DNA of 38,311 nt from CAYIEH01 sp964362385 (GCA_964362385.1 CAYIEH010000002.1:1-38311), one strand, 5' to 3'; numbered from the stretch's first letter, positions 1 to 7,213 are shown. Translations and numbers: made by a program. The notes: generated by a model from the letters alone, not told the origin.

Positions 1-89
1 TTTTCCAACTATTTTAAAAACTTTAACTAAATAAAAAGAGGAGGAGAAAATTCATATTTTATCCGCCATCATTGCCTGTTTTTAATTTA

Positions 90-1691
90 TTAAACATAAT
101 ATTTTTTCTTAATCTCTTCTTCAATACTGTTTTCAAATTCTTCCTTTTTCTCTTTCGCCGCTTCTGACATTTTTTCTAAATCCGTTTCAGACATTTTTCC
201 CAATTCCTTAATTCGTTTTTCCAGATATTCTTTCTCGTTTTTTTTAGGGTCATCTAAAACTTCATCAAGAAGTATTGATAAAATTTGCCCGATTTTCGGT
301 CCCGGAGAAATATTTAAAATCTTCATTGCGTCGTTGCCGTTAATTTTTATCATTTTCGGAGAAATAGGATCTCGCTTTACTTTATCAATCATAAAAAGCA
401 GATGCCTTAATTTGTACGGAACCGCTTTTGGAACGCCGGAGCCGATGCGATCCGCTTCTCTGATTTTTATAAAATCATCCACATTTTCAGGTCCGACGCG
501 GGCCAAAAACCTGCGCACGCCGGCTTCGGTAACTTCGCCGACATTATAATAAAAAAGATGATAACGCACCAAATGAATCACCTTTTCCGCGATGTTGTTC
601 GGGAAACGCAATCGGTCCATAATTTCAGCGGTCATCTTGGCGCCGACAATTTCATGAGCGTAAAATGTTGAATCCGGCCCTTCGCCCGCTTTTGTTTTCG
701 GCTTGCCAAGGTCGTGTAAAAGAGCCGCCAAGCGAATTTCCAAAGAATAATTTTTTTGGACCGCGTAATCCAAGGCACGCAAATTATGCTCCCACACGCT
801 GTATATATGATGTTTGTTCTGACCGACGTTTATTCCCTCTCTTAATTCAGGGAGAATATAACGCAAAAGTCCTGTATCTTCCAAAATTTGAATACCTTCT
901 TCCGCCCTTGATGTCATAATAATTTTTATAAACTCATCGCGAATCCTTTCTTTAGCAATCATTTCTAAAAGTCCGGCAAGGCCAAAACTTGCAAGAGCAG
1001 TATTTTTTTCTATCGTAAAATTTAACTCAACGGCAAACCTGACAGCCCGAACCAAACGCAAAGCGTCTTCATTAAAGCGTTCTTCGGGATTGCCGACCGT
1101 GCGGATAATTTTATTTTTCAAATCCTGTTGACCGCCATAAGGATCAACTAAATCAAAATCTGAAATCTGAAATCTGAAATCCGAAACAATATCCAATTTG
1201 GGATTTAATTCTTTTGAATTTTTAATTTGTCTCGAATTTCGTGCTGACCCTGACGGGGAGTTTTCAACAACGTGCTTCGTGCTTAAACTCAACGCTATTG
1301 CGTTTATCGTGAAATCGCGTCTGGATAGGTCTTCTTCAATGGTCTTGGCGAACTTGATTTCATCCGGATGCCGCTTATCGGTATATTTGCCTTCAATCCT
1401 ATAAGTCGTTATTTCAACGACTTTTAATTTCGGGTCTTCGCTGTCAGTTTTCACGCCGACCGTGCCGAATTTATTTTCATAAACGCTACTGGAAAAAATT
1501 TTCTGGATTTCATCCGGCTTGGCGTTTGTGGCAATATCCCAATCCTTTGGTTCAACAAGCTCTTCACGAGCGGCTCCCAAAAGCAGGTCGCGAACACATC
1601 CGCCCACAAGATACGCCTCAAAACCGGCAGCTTCAAGCTTTTTCGCAATATCTATAACTTCTTCAGGAATTTGAGATAAATTGAATTTCAT
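90..1691 (-). CDS. cca: CCA-adding enzyme (tRNA nucleotidyltransferase) with HD domain
   Basis: This enzyme adds or repairs the 3' CCA of tRNAs in the cytoplasm. The N-terminal class II nucleotidyltransferase head is visible as the GG motif (LVGGCVRDLLLG) followed by the metal-binding DWDIAT. The RRDFTINAIA motif and a C-terminal HD domain (AALLHDLGKPKT) follow. I start at the ATG at 1691 (MKFNLSQIP); the reading frame is open for 15 more codons upstream, but they look non-coding. None of the tRNAs nearby encodes CCA, which fits the need for this enzyme. Two insertions are odd. A short one with a small palindrome lies between LLLG and DWD. A loop of about 45 residues before VDPYGGQQDL is written largely in 7-bp repeats (1156-1183 and 1271-1284). 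Without these loops the protein has normal family length. Confidence 0.93.
   Translation of the reverse strand: MKFNLSQIPEEVIDIAKKLEAAGFEAYLVGGCVRDLLLGAAREELVEPKDWDIATNAKPDEIQKIFSSSVYENKFGTVGVKTDSEDPKLKVVEITTYRIEGKYTDKRHPDEIKFAKTIEEDLSRRDFTINAIALSLSTKHVVENSPSGSARNSRQIKNSKELNPKLDIVSDFRFQISDFDLVDPYGGQQDLKNKIIRTVGNPEERFNEDALRLVRAVRFAVELNFTIEKNTALASFGLAGLLEMIAKERIRDEFIKIIMTSRAEEGIQILEDTGLLRYILPELREGINVGQNKHHIYSVWEHNLRALDYAVQKNYSLEIRLAALLHDLGKPKTKAGEGPDSTFYAHEIVGAKMTAEIMDRLRFPNNIAEKVIHLVRYHLFYYNVGEVTEAGVRRFLARVGPENVDDFIKIREADRIGSGVPKAVPYKLRHLLFMIDKVKRDPISPKMIKINGNDAMKILNISPGPKIGQILSILLDEVLDDPKKNEKEYLEKRIKELGKMSETDLEKMSEAAKEKKEEFENSIEEEIKKKYYV
1149..1187. repeat. Degenerate heptamer array inside cca
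   Basis: Four contiguous 7-bp units (AAATCTG three times, then AAATCCG) lie at 1156-1183 and are translated in-frame as part of an extra loop in the CCA-adding enzyme. Two CGTGCTT units lie nearby at 1271-1284 in the same loop. Confidence 0.85.
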
Positions 1692-1806
1692 ATATAAGTA
1701 TTCTATCATTAAGCATATTATCCGCAAACACTTCACATATAAACGAGTTATTGAAAATAATTAAAAGTTTTTCCGCCACAGGCAGAATTATTTGGGGCTA
1801 TTTTTT

Positions 1807-2424
1807 ATGATAAAAATCAAAGAATGCAATGAGCCATTGGTTGATATAAAAAAACTATGTCCCAATCTGGTCATTGATATTGGAAAGCAACGGATGAAGA
1901 AAGAAAAAACAGCATATTTACGAAAAACAGTGGCTGAAATGATTTGGCGTGCTAAAAATGAATTGCCAAAGGGAATGACGTTTATTATAGGCGACGCTTG
2001 GAGGCCTCAATATGTTCAAATAAAAATAATGAAATGGTTTATAAAACATTTTTCCAAAAAATATCCCAATTGGTCTGAAGCTAAGATTATTAAGGAAGTT
2101 GAAAAATATGTTGCTCCATCAGACGGTAAATATGCCTCTGGCCACATGACAGGTGGAGCTGTAGATTTAAGGCTATTAAAAAATGGCAAAAAAGTGCCGA
2201 TGAAAAGTTCAAAATTGACATATCAGGAAAACGCCGAATCATTTCAGCCTAAATTGCCAAAATATATTCAAAAAAACAGAGAAATCATGTTCACAGCACT
2301 GAAAAAAGTTGGCTTATCTAATTATCCAAAAGAATATTGGCATTGGTCTTATGGAGATATTTGGTGGGCAAAAAGAAATAAAAAGAGAACAGCTATTTAC
2401 GGAATTATAAAAGATATTTCTTAA
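1807..2424 (+). CDS. D-alanyl-D-alanine dipeptidase, VanX/M15D family
   Basis: A zinc metallopeptidase expected to cleave D-Ala-D-Ala or a similar cell-wall dipeptide. The substrate is inferred from the family. Visible M15D signatures are GDAWRP, the zinc-binding SGHMTGGAVDL (His and Asp ligands) and EYWHWSYGD near the C-terminus (catalytic Glu and the last His ligand, spaced E-x-x-H). The length of 205 residues is typical of VanX-type enzymes. No signal peptide or membrane segment is seen, so it is probably cytosolic, as VanX is. I chose the ATG at 1807 with GGGG about 8 nt upstream. A TTG at 1792 in the same frame would add only five residues. It stands alone, ends in a hairpin terminator, and diverges from cca. 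No vanH or vanA partner is present, so peptidoglycan turnover or recycling is likelier than vancomycin resistance. Confidence 0.85.
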   Translation: MIKIKECNEPLVDIKKLCPNLVIDIGKQRMKKEKTAYLRKTVAEMIWRAKNELPKGMTFIIGDAWRPQYVQIKIMKWFIKHFSKKYPNWSEAKIIKEVEKYVAPSDGKYASGHMTGGAVDLRLLKNGKKVPMKSSKLTYQENAESFQPKLPKYIQKNREIMFTALKKVGLSNYPKEYWHWSYGDIWWAKRNKKRTAIYGIIKDIS

Positions 2425-2446
2425 AGCAACACTAAGTGAAATTCTC

Positions 2447-2473
2447 AAAAATCCACCCCCAAGGCGGGTTTTT
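2447..2473 (+). terminator. Hairpin terminator after the dipeptidase gene
   Basis: AAAAATCCACC pairs with GGCGGGTTTTT around a CCCAA loop (one A-C mismatch and one wobble), followed by TTTTTAATTT. It lies 23 nt after the stop codon. Confidence 0.7.
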
Positions 2474-2483
2474 AATTTGACCC

Positions 2484-2544
2484 CGTAGTGAATTTTGGCT
2501 TTGGGCTTTGCCCCGCCTTTGGCGAATAGCCAAAATCTACTACG
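2484..2544. repeat. Imperfect palindrome, CCCCGTAGT type
   Basis: The 17-bp arms at 2484-2500 and 2528-2544 (15 of 17 matched) read CGTAGT..ATTTTGGCT and its complement. The 27-nt loop holds a second GC-rich pairing (CCCCGCC / GGCG). The element is preceded by CCC and shares its CCCCGTAGT start with the hairpin at 7321-7370. Reading between the dipeptidase terminator and tRNA-Arg I see no gene here. Confidence 0.75.
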
Positions 2545-2591
2545 AGGTTTGAAATATTCTCGGATAAATTATAAGCTAAAAGCGTAATCTT

Positions 2592-2663
2592 GTCCCCGTG
2601 GTGAAACGGATATCATAACAGGCTTCGAACCTGTTGTTGCGAGTTCGAATCTTGCCGGGGACG
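2592..2663 (+). tRNA. tRNA-Arg (TCG)
   Basis: Full cloverleaf: acceptor GTCCCCG/CGGGGAC, anticodon stem AACAGG/CCTGTT with loop CTTCGAA (anticodon TCG), and T arm GCGAG-TTCGAAT-CTTGC. CCA is not encoded. Confidence 0.9.
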
Positions 2664-2720
2664 CCTTGAATAATGCAATTAAATTGCTAAAATGAGAAAG
2701 TTTGCGCGCCCGTAGCCATG

Positions 2721-2750
2721 CCCCGTATACAGCTTTGCTGTTATACCGGG
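2721..2750. repeat. Hairpin in the tRNA island
   Basis: CCCCGTATA..CAGC pairs imperfectly with GCTG..TATACCGGGG in the stretch between the 5' tRNA remnant and tRNA-Lys(TTT). It belongs to the CCCCG-ended hairpins seen elsewhere in the window. Confidence 0.7.
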
Positions 2751-2792
2751 GTCAGTCGGTATTACTAGAACTCACTACCTAAAGCTCATTGT

Positions 2793-2865
2793 CCGCCCAT
2801 AGCTCAGTTGGTAGAGCAGTTGCCTTTTAAGCAAATGGTCCCAGGTTCGAATCCTGGTGGGCGGA
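2793..2865 (+). tRNA. tRNA-Lys (TTT)
   Basis: Acceptor CCGCCCA/TGGGCGG, D arm GCTC..GAGC, loop CTTTTAA (anticodon TTT), T arm CCAGG-TTCGAAT-CCTGG, discriminator A, no encoded CCA. The acceptor pairing does not stop at the gene ends: 2779-2799 and 2858-2878 form a perfect 21-bp inverted repeat around the tRNA. Confidence 0.92.
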
Positions 2866-3012
2866 CAATGAGCTTTAGAATTAGTTCAGTTGATAGATCC
2901 GTCCGACAACTGGCGGACGGACTCTTAAGCAGATGGTCGAAGGTTCAAGTCCTCCCGGGCGTACATTAAAAAACAATCAATAATCAAAAAATTAGGAATT
3001 TAAATCATATAT

Positions 3013-3281
3013 CCGCCCATAGCTCAGTTGGTAGAGCAGTTGCCTCCGCCAATTTTATCTGAAACGAAGTGAAATAATAAAATTGAGCGCCCCGCACCTT
3101 TTGAGTATAATTTTAATAGCCGCGCGTAGCTCAGTTGGCAGAGCAGGGGCCTCTTAAGCCCAAGGTCGCAGGTTCGAAGCCTGCCGCGCGGACATTAAAT
3201 AAAAGGTGCGGGGTTCTCGATTTTATAACCGCTCGCATATACTCGCGGATAAAATCGGAAGTTCGAATCCTGGTGGGCGGA
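3013..3281 (+). pseudogene. Second tRNA-Lys(TTT) copy split by an insertion carrying tRNA-Lys(CTT)
   Basis: 3013-3045 is identical to the first 33 nt of tRNA-Lys(TTT) at 2793. 3261-3281 is identical to its 3' end from the T loop onward. The stretch holding the anticodon, the 3' side of its stem and the variable loop is replaced by about 215 bp. The insert starts TCCG-cca-ATTTTATC and ends GATAAAAT-CGGA (inverted ends). Inside it are the perfect 13-bp arms CCCCGCACCTTTT (3090-3102) and AAAAGGTGCGGGG (3201-3213). Between those arms lies a complete tRNA-Lys(CTT). Without an anticodon the outer gene cannot work unless spliced in an unknown way. Confidence 0.75.
3120..3192 (+). tRNA. tRNA-Lys (CTT), nested inside a split tRNA-Lys
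   Basis: Acceptor CCGCGCG/CGCGCGG, D arm GCTCAGTTGGCAGAGC, anticodon stem GGGC/GCCC with loop CTCTTAA (CTT), T arm GCAGG-TTCGAAG-CCTGC, discriminator A. Beyond a 2-nt mismatch the acceptor continues into TTTAAT/ATTAAA and then into the 13-bp arms described for the host element. Confidence 0.9.
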
Positions 3282-3294
3282 CACTTTTAAAAAT

Positions 3295-3329
3295 CAGTTT
3301 TTAGTTGATTAGTTTTTAGCAAACAGTTA
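3295..3329. repeat. Intergenic heptamer array
   Basis: Five loosely conserved 7-bp units (CAGTTTT, TAGTTGA, TTAGTTT, TTAGCAA, ACAGTTA) lie between the split tRNA and tRNA-Gly. A similar weak run (CAATCAA, TAATCAA, AAAATTA) lies at 2974-3008. Confidence 0.55.
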
Positions 3330-3341
3330 AATTTATAAAGT

Positions 3342-3412
3342 GCGGGTGTAGCACAGTGGCAGTGCTTCTCGTTGCCAACGAGAGGGCGAGGGTTCGATTC
3401 CCTTCACCCGCT
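3342..3412 (+). tRNA. tRNA-Gly (GCC)
   Basis: Acceptor GCGGGTG/CACCCGC, loop TTGCCAA (GCC), T arm GAGGG-TTCGATT-CCCTT, discriminator T, no encoded CCA. It is the last tRNA of the island, and the exporter operon starts 47 nt later. Confidence 0.93.
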
Positions 3413-3424
3413 CTGGAGATAAAA

Positions 3425-3446
3425 GCGAGTGAACTGCTTCACTCGC
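3425..3446. repeat. Perfect hairpin before the exporter operon
   Basis: GCGAGTGAA and TTCACTCGC flank a CTGC loop. No T-run follows, so it is not a standard terminator. It sits directly upstream of the GAGGAA ribosome binding site of the adaptor gene and could end the tRNA transcript or affect translation. Confidence 0.65.
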
Positions 3447-3459
3447 GTGAGGAATCGAT

Positions 3460-5019
3460 ATGAAACATTTTTGGGATCTAATAAAAAGGCGGAAGTTTTT
3501 AAGTTCAATAATTCTGATAGTAATTATTCTTATCGGGAGTTATTTTTATTTCAACAGAAACAAAGCCCCGAACTACAATATCGCCATCGCCAAAAAAGGA
3601 ACAGTTGTCCGGGAAGTAAGTGTAAATGGACGCGTTAAGCCGGCGAAAAACGTTGATTTGGCTTTTGAGAAAATAGGGCGGGTCTTTCATGTTTATGTTG
3701 AAGTTGGAAATAATGTAAAATCGGGACAAATATTGGTGGCTCTTAATAACGACGATACTTACGCCCAACTGCTTCAAGCCCAAGCCGGAATTCAAAATGC
3801 GCAAGCGACTTTGGACGAACTTAAAAAAGGAACAAGACCTGAGGACATTAAAATCGCGCAATCGGAACTTGATAAGACAAAACAGGACTTAAATAATTAT
3901 TACAGCGGCGCGCTTAATGTCTTAAATGATTCTTACTCCAAAGCGGACGACGCGGTGAAAAAACAAACGGACTCGATTTTTTCAAACGACGAATCAAACA
4001 GCCCCCAATTGACTTTTACTTCAAGCGATTCACAAGCCCAAATAGACGCGCAATGGCAAAGAACTTTAGTAAGAGACGCGTTAAATAGCTGGAAATCCGA
4101 ACTGGACAGCTTAAAAATCAACGGTTCCCGCGACCTCATAGACCAATCAATAACAAATTCCCAAAAACGGCTTTCGTTATTCAGAGATTTTTTGAGCCGC
4201 CTTCAAACCGCGGTTGAAAACGGCATAAATATAACTTCAGCGACTATTGACACTTATAAATCAAACATCAACACAGCCAAAGCTGAAATCAACACTGCGG
4301 CAACAAACATCGGAAATCAAGAACAATCAATTGCTTCGCAAAAAATCACGGTTGAAAAAACTAAAAATCAACTTAATCTTAAAATCGCGGGCTCAACGCC
4401 CGAACAAATCGCGGCGCAAGAAGCGGCAGTTAAACAAGCCGAGGCTAATGTCAAAAATTACCAAGCCCAACTTGAAAAAACAATCATTAGAGCTCCTTTT
4501 GACGGCATTGTCACAAAACAAGACGCCAAAGTCGGTGAAATTATTTCTCAGAACACGCCGATTGTTTCCCTGATGTCCAATGCGAAATTTGAAATTGAAG
4601 CCAATGTGCCGGAAGCTGATATTGCAAAAATCAAAATCGGAGACGCAACCAAAACGACTCTTGACGCTTACGGGAACGATATAATTTTTGAAGCTAAGGT
4701 CATAAAAATCGACCCGGCCGAAACTCTCATTGAAGGAGTCGCCACCTACAAAACCACTTTTCAATTTATTAAAGAAAGCGAACTTATCAAATCCGGGATG
4801 ACCGCCAATCTTGATATTCTTACGGATAAAAAAGAAAACGTTATCTATATTCCTCAGCGTGCGGTTAAAACAAACAACGAAAAAACCGTAAGAATATTGG
4901 ATAAAAATAAAATCGTAAGAGAAACTATTGTTGAAACCGGATTAAAAGGGTCTGACGGAAACATTGAAATAATTAATGGCATAAATGAAGGTGAGCAAAT
5001 TATTACCTCTGAACAATAG
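3460..5019 (+). CDS. MacA/HlyD-like membrane fusion (periplasmic adaptor) protein
   Basis: The adaptor subunit of an ABC exporter. One N-terminal membrane anchor (about residues 13-31) is followed by the first half of a biotinyl-lipoyl domain (VREVSVNGRVKPAKNVDLAF). A long Gln/Ala-rich coiled coil follows (about 90-340), then the second lipoyl half (TIIRAPFDGIVTKQDAKVGEII), a beta-barrel and a C-terminal membrane-proximal domain. The 519 residues make it longer than E. coli MacA because of the hairpin. The ATG is preceded by GAGGAA at about 6 nt spacing. The ATPase gene follows after an 80-nt gap and then the permease, the standard adaptor-ATPase-permease order. In a cell without an outer membrane the adaptor probably acts with the permease alone. 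The substrate cannot be read from sequence. Confidence 0.85.
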   Translation: MKHFWDLIKRRKFLSSIILIVIILIGSYFYFNRNKAPNYNIAIAKKGTVVREVSVNGRVKPAKNVDLAFEKIGRVFHVYVEVGNNVKSGQILVALNNDDTYAQLLQAQAGIQNAQATLDELKKGTRPEDIKIAQSELDKTKQDLNNYYSGALNVLNDSYSKADDAVKKQTDSIFSNDESNSPQLTFTSSDSQAQIDAQWQRTLVRDALNSWKSELDSLKINGSRDLIDQSITNSQKRLSLFRDFLSRLQTAVENGINITSATIDTYKSNINTAKAEINTAATNIGNQEQSIASQKITVEKTKNQLNLKIAGSTPEQIAAQEAAVKQAEANVKNYQAQLEKTIIRAPFDGIVTKQDAKVGEIISQNTPIVSLMSNAKFEIEANVPEADIAKIKIGDATKTTLDAYGNDIIFEAKVIKIDPAETLIEGVATYKTTFQFIKESELIKSGMTANLDILTDKKENVIYIPQRAVKTNNEKTVRILDKNKIVRETIVETGLKGSDGNIEIINGINEGEQIITSEQ

Positions 5020-5038
5020 CGGTAAAAACAATATTGTT

Positions 5039-5092
5039 ATGCCAAAAATTATTGAGGTCAAAAATTTACCCCGTACCAAAATTAACAGGTGA
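5039..5092 (+). pseudogene. Vestigial ABC-ATPase start (17 codons)
   Basis: An ATG with an open frame of 17 codons reads MPKIIEVKNL and then PRTKINR before a stop. The first ten residues look exactly like the beginning of an ABC ATPase, but the frame differs from the real ATPase, which starts 61 bp downstream. A leftover 5' fragment is likelier than a functional leader peptide, though its stop codon overlaps the ribosome binding site of the next gene. Confidence 0.4.
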
Positions 5093-5099
5093 AGTTTCT

Positions 5100-5864
5100 A
5101 TGCCTTATAAAATAGAATCGCAAAATATAAATAACCAATCAAAACGACAACCAATAATTTTAGTGCGGGGTCTCCAAAAAACTTATTATAGCGACGACGT
5201 CGAAACCCCCGCTTTACAAGGGGTTTCTTTCGCCGCAGAAAAAGGCGATTTTATTTCTATCATGGGGCCGTCCGGTTCCGGCAAATCGACACTACTTCAT
5301 CTTTTAGGATTTTTGGACAAGCCGACTGGCGGAGAATATATTTTTGAAGGTAAAAAAATAGAAAGCTATTCCGACGATGAACTTGCGCATTTTAGAAATA
5401 AAAAACTCGGCTTTGTTTTTCAGGCATTTAATCTTCTGTCAAAAATGACTGTTTTGGAAAACGTTAAGATGCCTTTGGCCTATTCTGATGTTCCCGAATC
5501 AAAATGGGACGAATTAGCGACAAAAGCAATAGAAAAAGTCGGGCTTTCGCATAGAATCAACCATGAAGCCAGTAAACTTTCCGGCGGAGAAAAACAAAGA
5601 GTTGCCATCGCTAGGGCGCTGGTCAATGAACCAAGTGTCATTTTCGCCGACGAACCGACCGGTAACCTGGATTCCAAATCCGGAACATTAGTAATGGATT
5701 ATATTGAAAAACTCCACGAAGAAGGCACGACTATTATTTTAATAACCCATGAGACATATACGGCGCAATACGGACACAGCATAATCCATCTTAAAGACGG
5801 ACTCATAGAAAACGTGGAGAAGGTGGAAGAAAAACACAAAAAACACGACGGATTCCTGAAGTAA
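5100..5864 (+). CDS. MacB/LolD-type ABC transporter ATP-binding protein
   Basis: The energy subunit of the exporter, working on the inner face of the membrane with the permease encoded next. Visible motifs are Walker A GPSGSGKST, the Q-loop region FVFQAFNLL, signature LSGGEKQRVAIARAL, Walker B VIFADEPTGNLDS and the switch histidine in ITHE. The start at 5100 (MPYKIES) has AGGTGA at about 7 nt spacing; the frame is open upstream to a TTG at 5034, but that region does not resemble the family. The 254 residues are about 25 longer than a minimal MacB/LolD ATPase, with a short charged C-terminal tail. It is followed by the permease after 9 nt, so the two are surely co-transcribed. Confidence 0.95.
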   Translation: MPYKIESQNINNQSKRQPIILVRGLQKTYYSDDVETPALQGVSFAAEKGDFISIMGPSGSGKSTLLHLLGFLDKPTGGEYIFEGKKIESYSDDELAHFRNKKLGFVFQAFNLLSKMTVLENVKMPLAYSDVPESKWDELATKAIEKVGLSHRINHEASKLSGGEKQRVAIARALVNEPSVIFADEPTGNLDSKSGTLVMDYIEKLHEEGTTIILITHETYTAQYGHSIIHLKDGLIENVEKVEEKHKKHDGFLK

Positions 5865-5873
5865 TTTTAAAGC

Positions 5874-7118
5874 ATGCGCATAAAAACAAATTTTAATATA
5901 GCCGTTGAGGGTTTAAAAATCCATAGATCACGTTCCTTTTTGACGATTTTAGGAATCGTTATCGGCATCACTGCGATTATGATGGTAATGTCTTTGGGAG
6001 GGGGAGCGCAAAATTTGATTTTAAGTCAAATTCAGGGACAGGTCGGTTCTAAAGTTATTGAGATCAGACCGGGTAGACAACCTAAAGGACCTACAGATTT
6101 TTTGTCTATTATGTTTTCTGATTCATTAAAACAGAAGGATGTAGAAGCGTTGAAGAAAAAAAATAATGTCCCTAATTTAAACGGCGTTATGCCTTTAGTT
6201 TTTGGCAGCGAGAGTGCGGTTTACGGAAGCGAAACATATCAGGCAACGCTTTATGGAATGTCAGATCTTGCCGTAAAAATGTATAATATAAAACCTTCGA
6301 GTGGAAGATTCTTTACTGAAGACGAAGTAAAAGGTTATTCTGATGTTGTAGTTATTGGATCTAAAATAAAAGAAGAGCTTTTTGCCAATGAAGAAGCGCT
6401 TAATCAAAAAATAAAAATCAAAGGGAAAAATTTTAGAATTATCGGGCTTTTGGGGAAAAAAGGGCAAGGAACTTTATTGAGTTTTGACGATACAATTATT
6501 ATCCCCTATACAACCGCTCAACAATATATTTTAGGTATAAAATATTTTCAGCATATAATAGTTGAAGCGGATACTGAGGCTAATGTTAATAAAGTTGTTG
6601 AAGATATAAAAATTACTATTAGAAATTCTCATAATATCACGGATCCCGAAAAAGATGATTTTAGCGTGTCGAGTCAGGCTGATGCCATAAAAATGATTGG
6701 TTCTGTGATGAGTGTTTTAACTTTGTTTTTAGCGGCAGTGGCGGCAATCTCACTTTTGGTTGGTGGCGTGGGCATTATGAACATCATGCTTGTTTCAGTA
6801 ACTGAAAGAACGCGGGAAATCGGCTTGCGTAAAGCTATTGGAGCTACGGATAAAAATATTCTGACTCAATTTCTTTTGGAAGCCATTATGCTTACCGGCA
6901 TCGGAGGGTTAATAGGTATTCTTATGGGAACTTTCCTTTCTTTTGCTACCGCGTTAATTTTAAGCAAAGTGGCCGGATTGCAGTGGGTTTTCACCTTTCC
7001 TATATCAGCGGCCTTTTTGGGAATCGGGGTTTCAGTAATAATCGGTTTGATTTTCGGCATATATCCCGCCCGCCAAGCTTCCATGAAATCGCCGATAGAA
7101 GCTTTAAGATATGAATAG
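5874..7118 (+). CDS. MacB-like ABC transporter permease (FtsX domain)
   Basis: The membrane subunit of the exporter. TM1 (about residues 20-42, SFLTILGIVIGITAIMM) is followed by a large extracytoplasmic MacB-PCD domain (about 45-270) and three C-terminal TMs of the FtsX fold. The conserved LVGGVGIMNIMLVSVTERTREIGLRKAIGA segment between TM2 and TM3 is plain. The 414 residues are normal for a four-TM MacB-type permease without a fused ATPase. The gene ends IEALRYE. A second copy of the codons for ALRYE plus a stop lies at 7177-7194, after an inserted hairpin, so the original 3' end appears to have been displaced or duplicated. Confidence 0.93.
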   Translation: MRIKTNFNIAVEGLKIHRSRSFLTILGIVIGITAIMMVMSLGGGAQNLILSQIQGQVGSKVIEIRPGRQPKGPTDFLSIMFSDSLKQKDVEALKKKNNVPNLNGVMPLVFGSESAVYGSETYQATLYGMSDLAVKMYNIKPSSGRFFTEDEVKGYSDVVVIGSKIKEELFANEEALNQKIKIKGKNFRIIGLLGKKGQGTLLSFDDTIIIPYTTAQQYILGIKYFQHIIVEADTEANVNKVVEDIKITIRNSHNITDPEKDDFSVSSQADAIKMIGSVMSVLTLFLAAVAAISLLVGGVGIMNIMLVSVTERTREIGLRKAIGATDKNILTQFLLEAIMLTGIGGLIGILMGTFLSFATALILSKVAGLQWVFTFPISAAFLGIGVSVIIGLIFGIYPARQASMKSPIEALRYE

Positions 7119-7133
7119 CTTAAATCTGACTTG

Positions 7134-7171
7134 CCCCGCAAAATCTGAGTGAAGCGAAGATTTGTGCGGGG
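7134..7171. repeat. CCCCGCA hairpin between two copies of the macB 3' end
   Basis: The arms CCCCGCAAAATCT (7134-7146) and AGATTTGTGCGGGG (7158-7171) are inverted. They are flanked by near-identical 20-bp stretches at 7099-7118 and 7174-7194 that each encode the last residues of the permease and a stop. This arrangement looks like insertion with target duplication. The CCCCGCA/GTGCGGGG ends match the hairpin that carries tRNA-Lys(CTT). Confidence 0.75.
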
Positions 7172-7213
7172 TTGAAGCGCTTAGATATGAATAATTAAGA
7201 TTTTTGATTATTA

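Larger units (their letters stand above)
2706..2962 (+). pseudogene. tRNA-Lys(CTT)-like gene split by an insertion carrying tRNA-Lys(TTT)
   Basis: The 5' piece GCGCCCG-TAG (2706-2715) matches a tRNA acceptor strand plus positions 8-10. The 3' piece resumes with TAG-TTCAG at 2882 and continues through a CTCTTAA anticodon loop (CTT) to CGGGCGT-A, which pairs with the 5' piece (one G-T wobble). Between them are about 169 bp that include an entire tRNA-Lys(TTT). TAG occurs at both junctions, like a short target duplication. The 3' piece also carries a 24-bp perfect hairpin (TCCGTCCG / CGGACGGA, 2898-2921) in the D-arm region. It is probably non-functional. Confidence 0.55.

Noticed and set aside
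1156..1183. CRISPR-like tandem repeats
   Set aside because: Units are 7 bp with no spacers, and no cas genes are present; none of the repeat arrays in the window fits a CRISPR.
1807..2424. Vancomycin resistance gene vanX
   Set aside because: Family match only; no vanH, vanA or regulatory genes lie nearby, and such dipeptidases occur widely in cell-wall turnover.
3046..3260. Group I or group II intron in tRNA-Lys
   Set aside because: The insert is only about 215 bp, holds a complete tRNA, shows no intron core motifs, and the tRNA anticodon stretch is missing and not merely interrupted.
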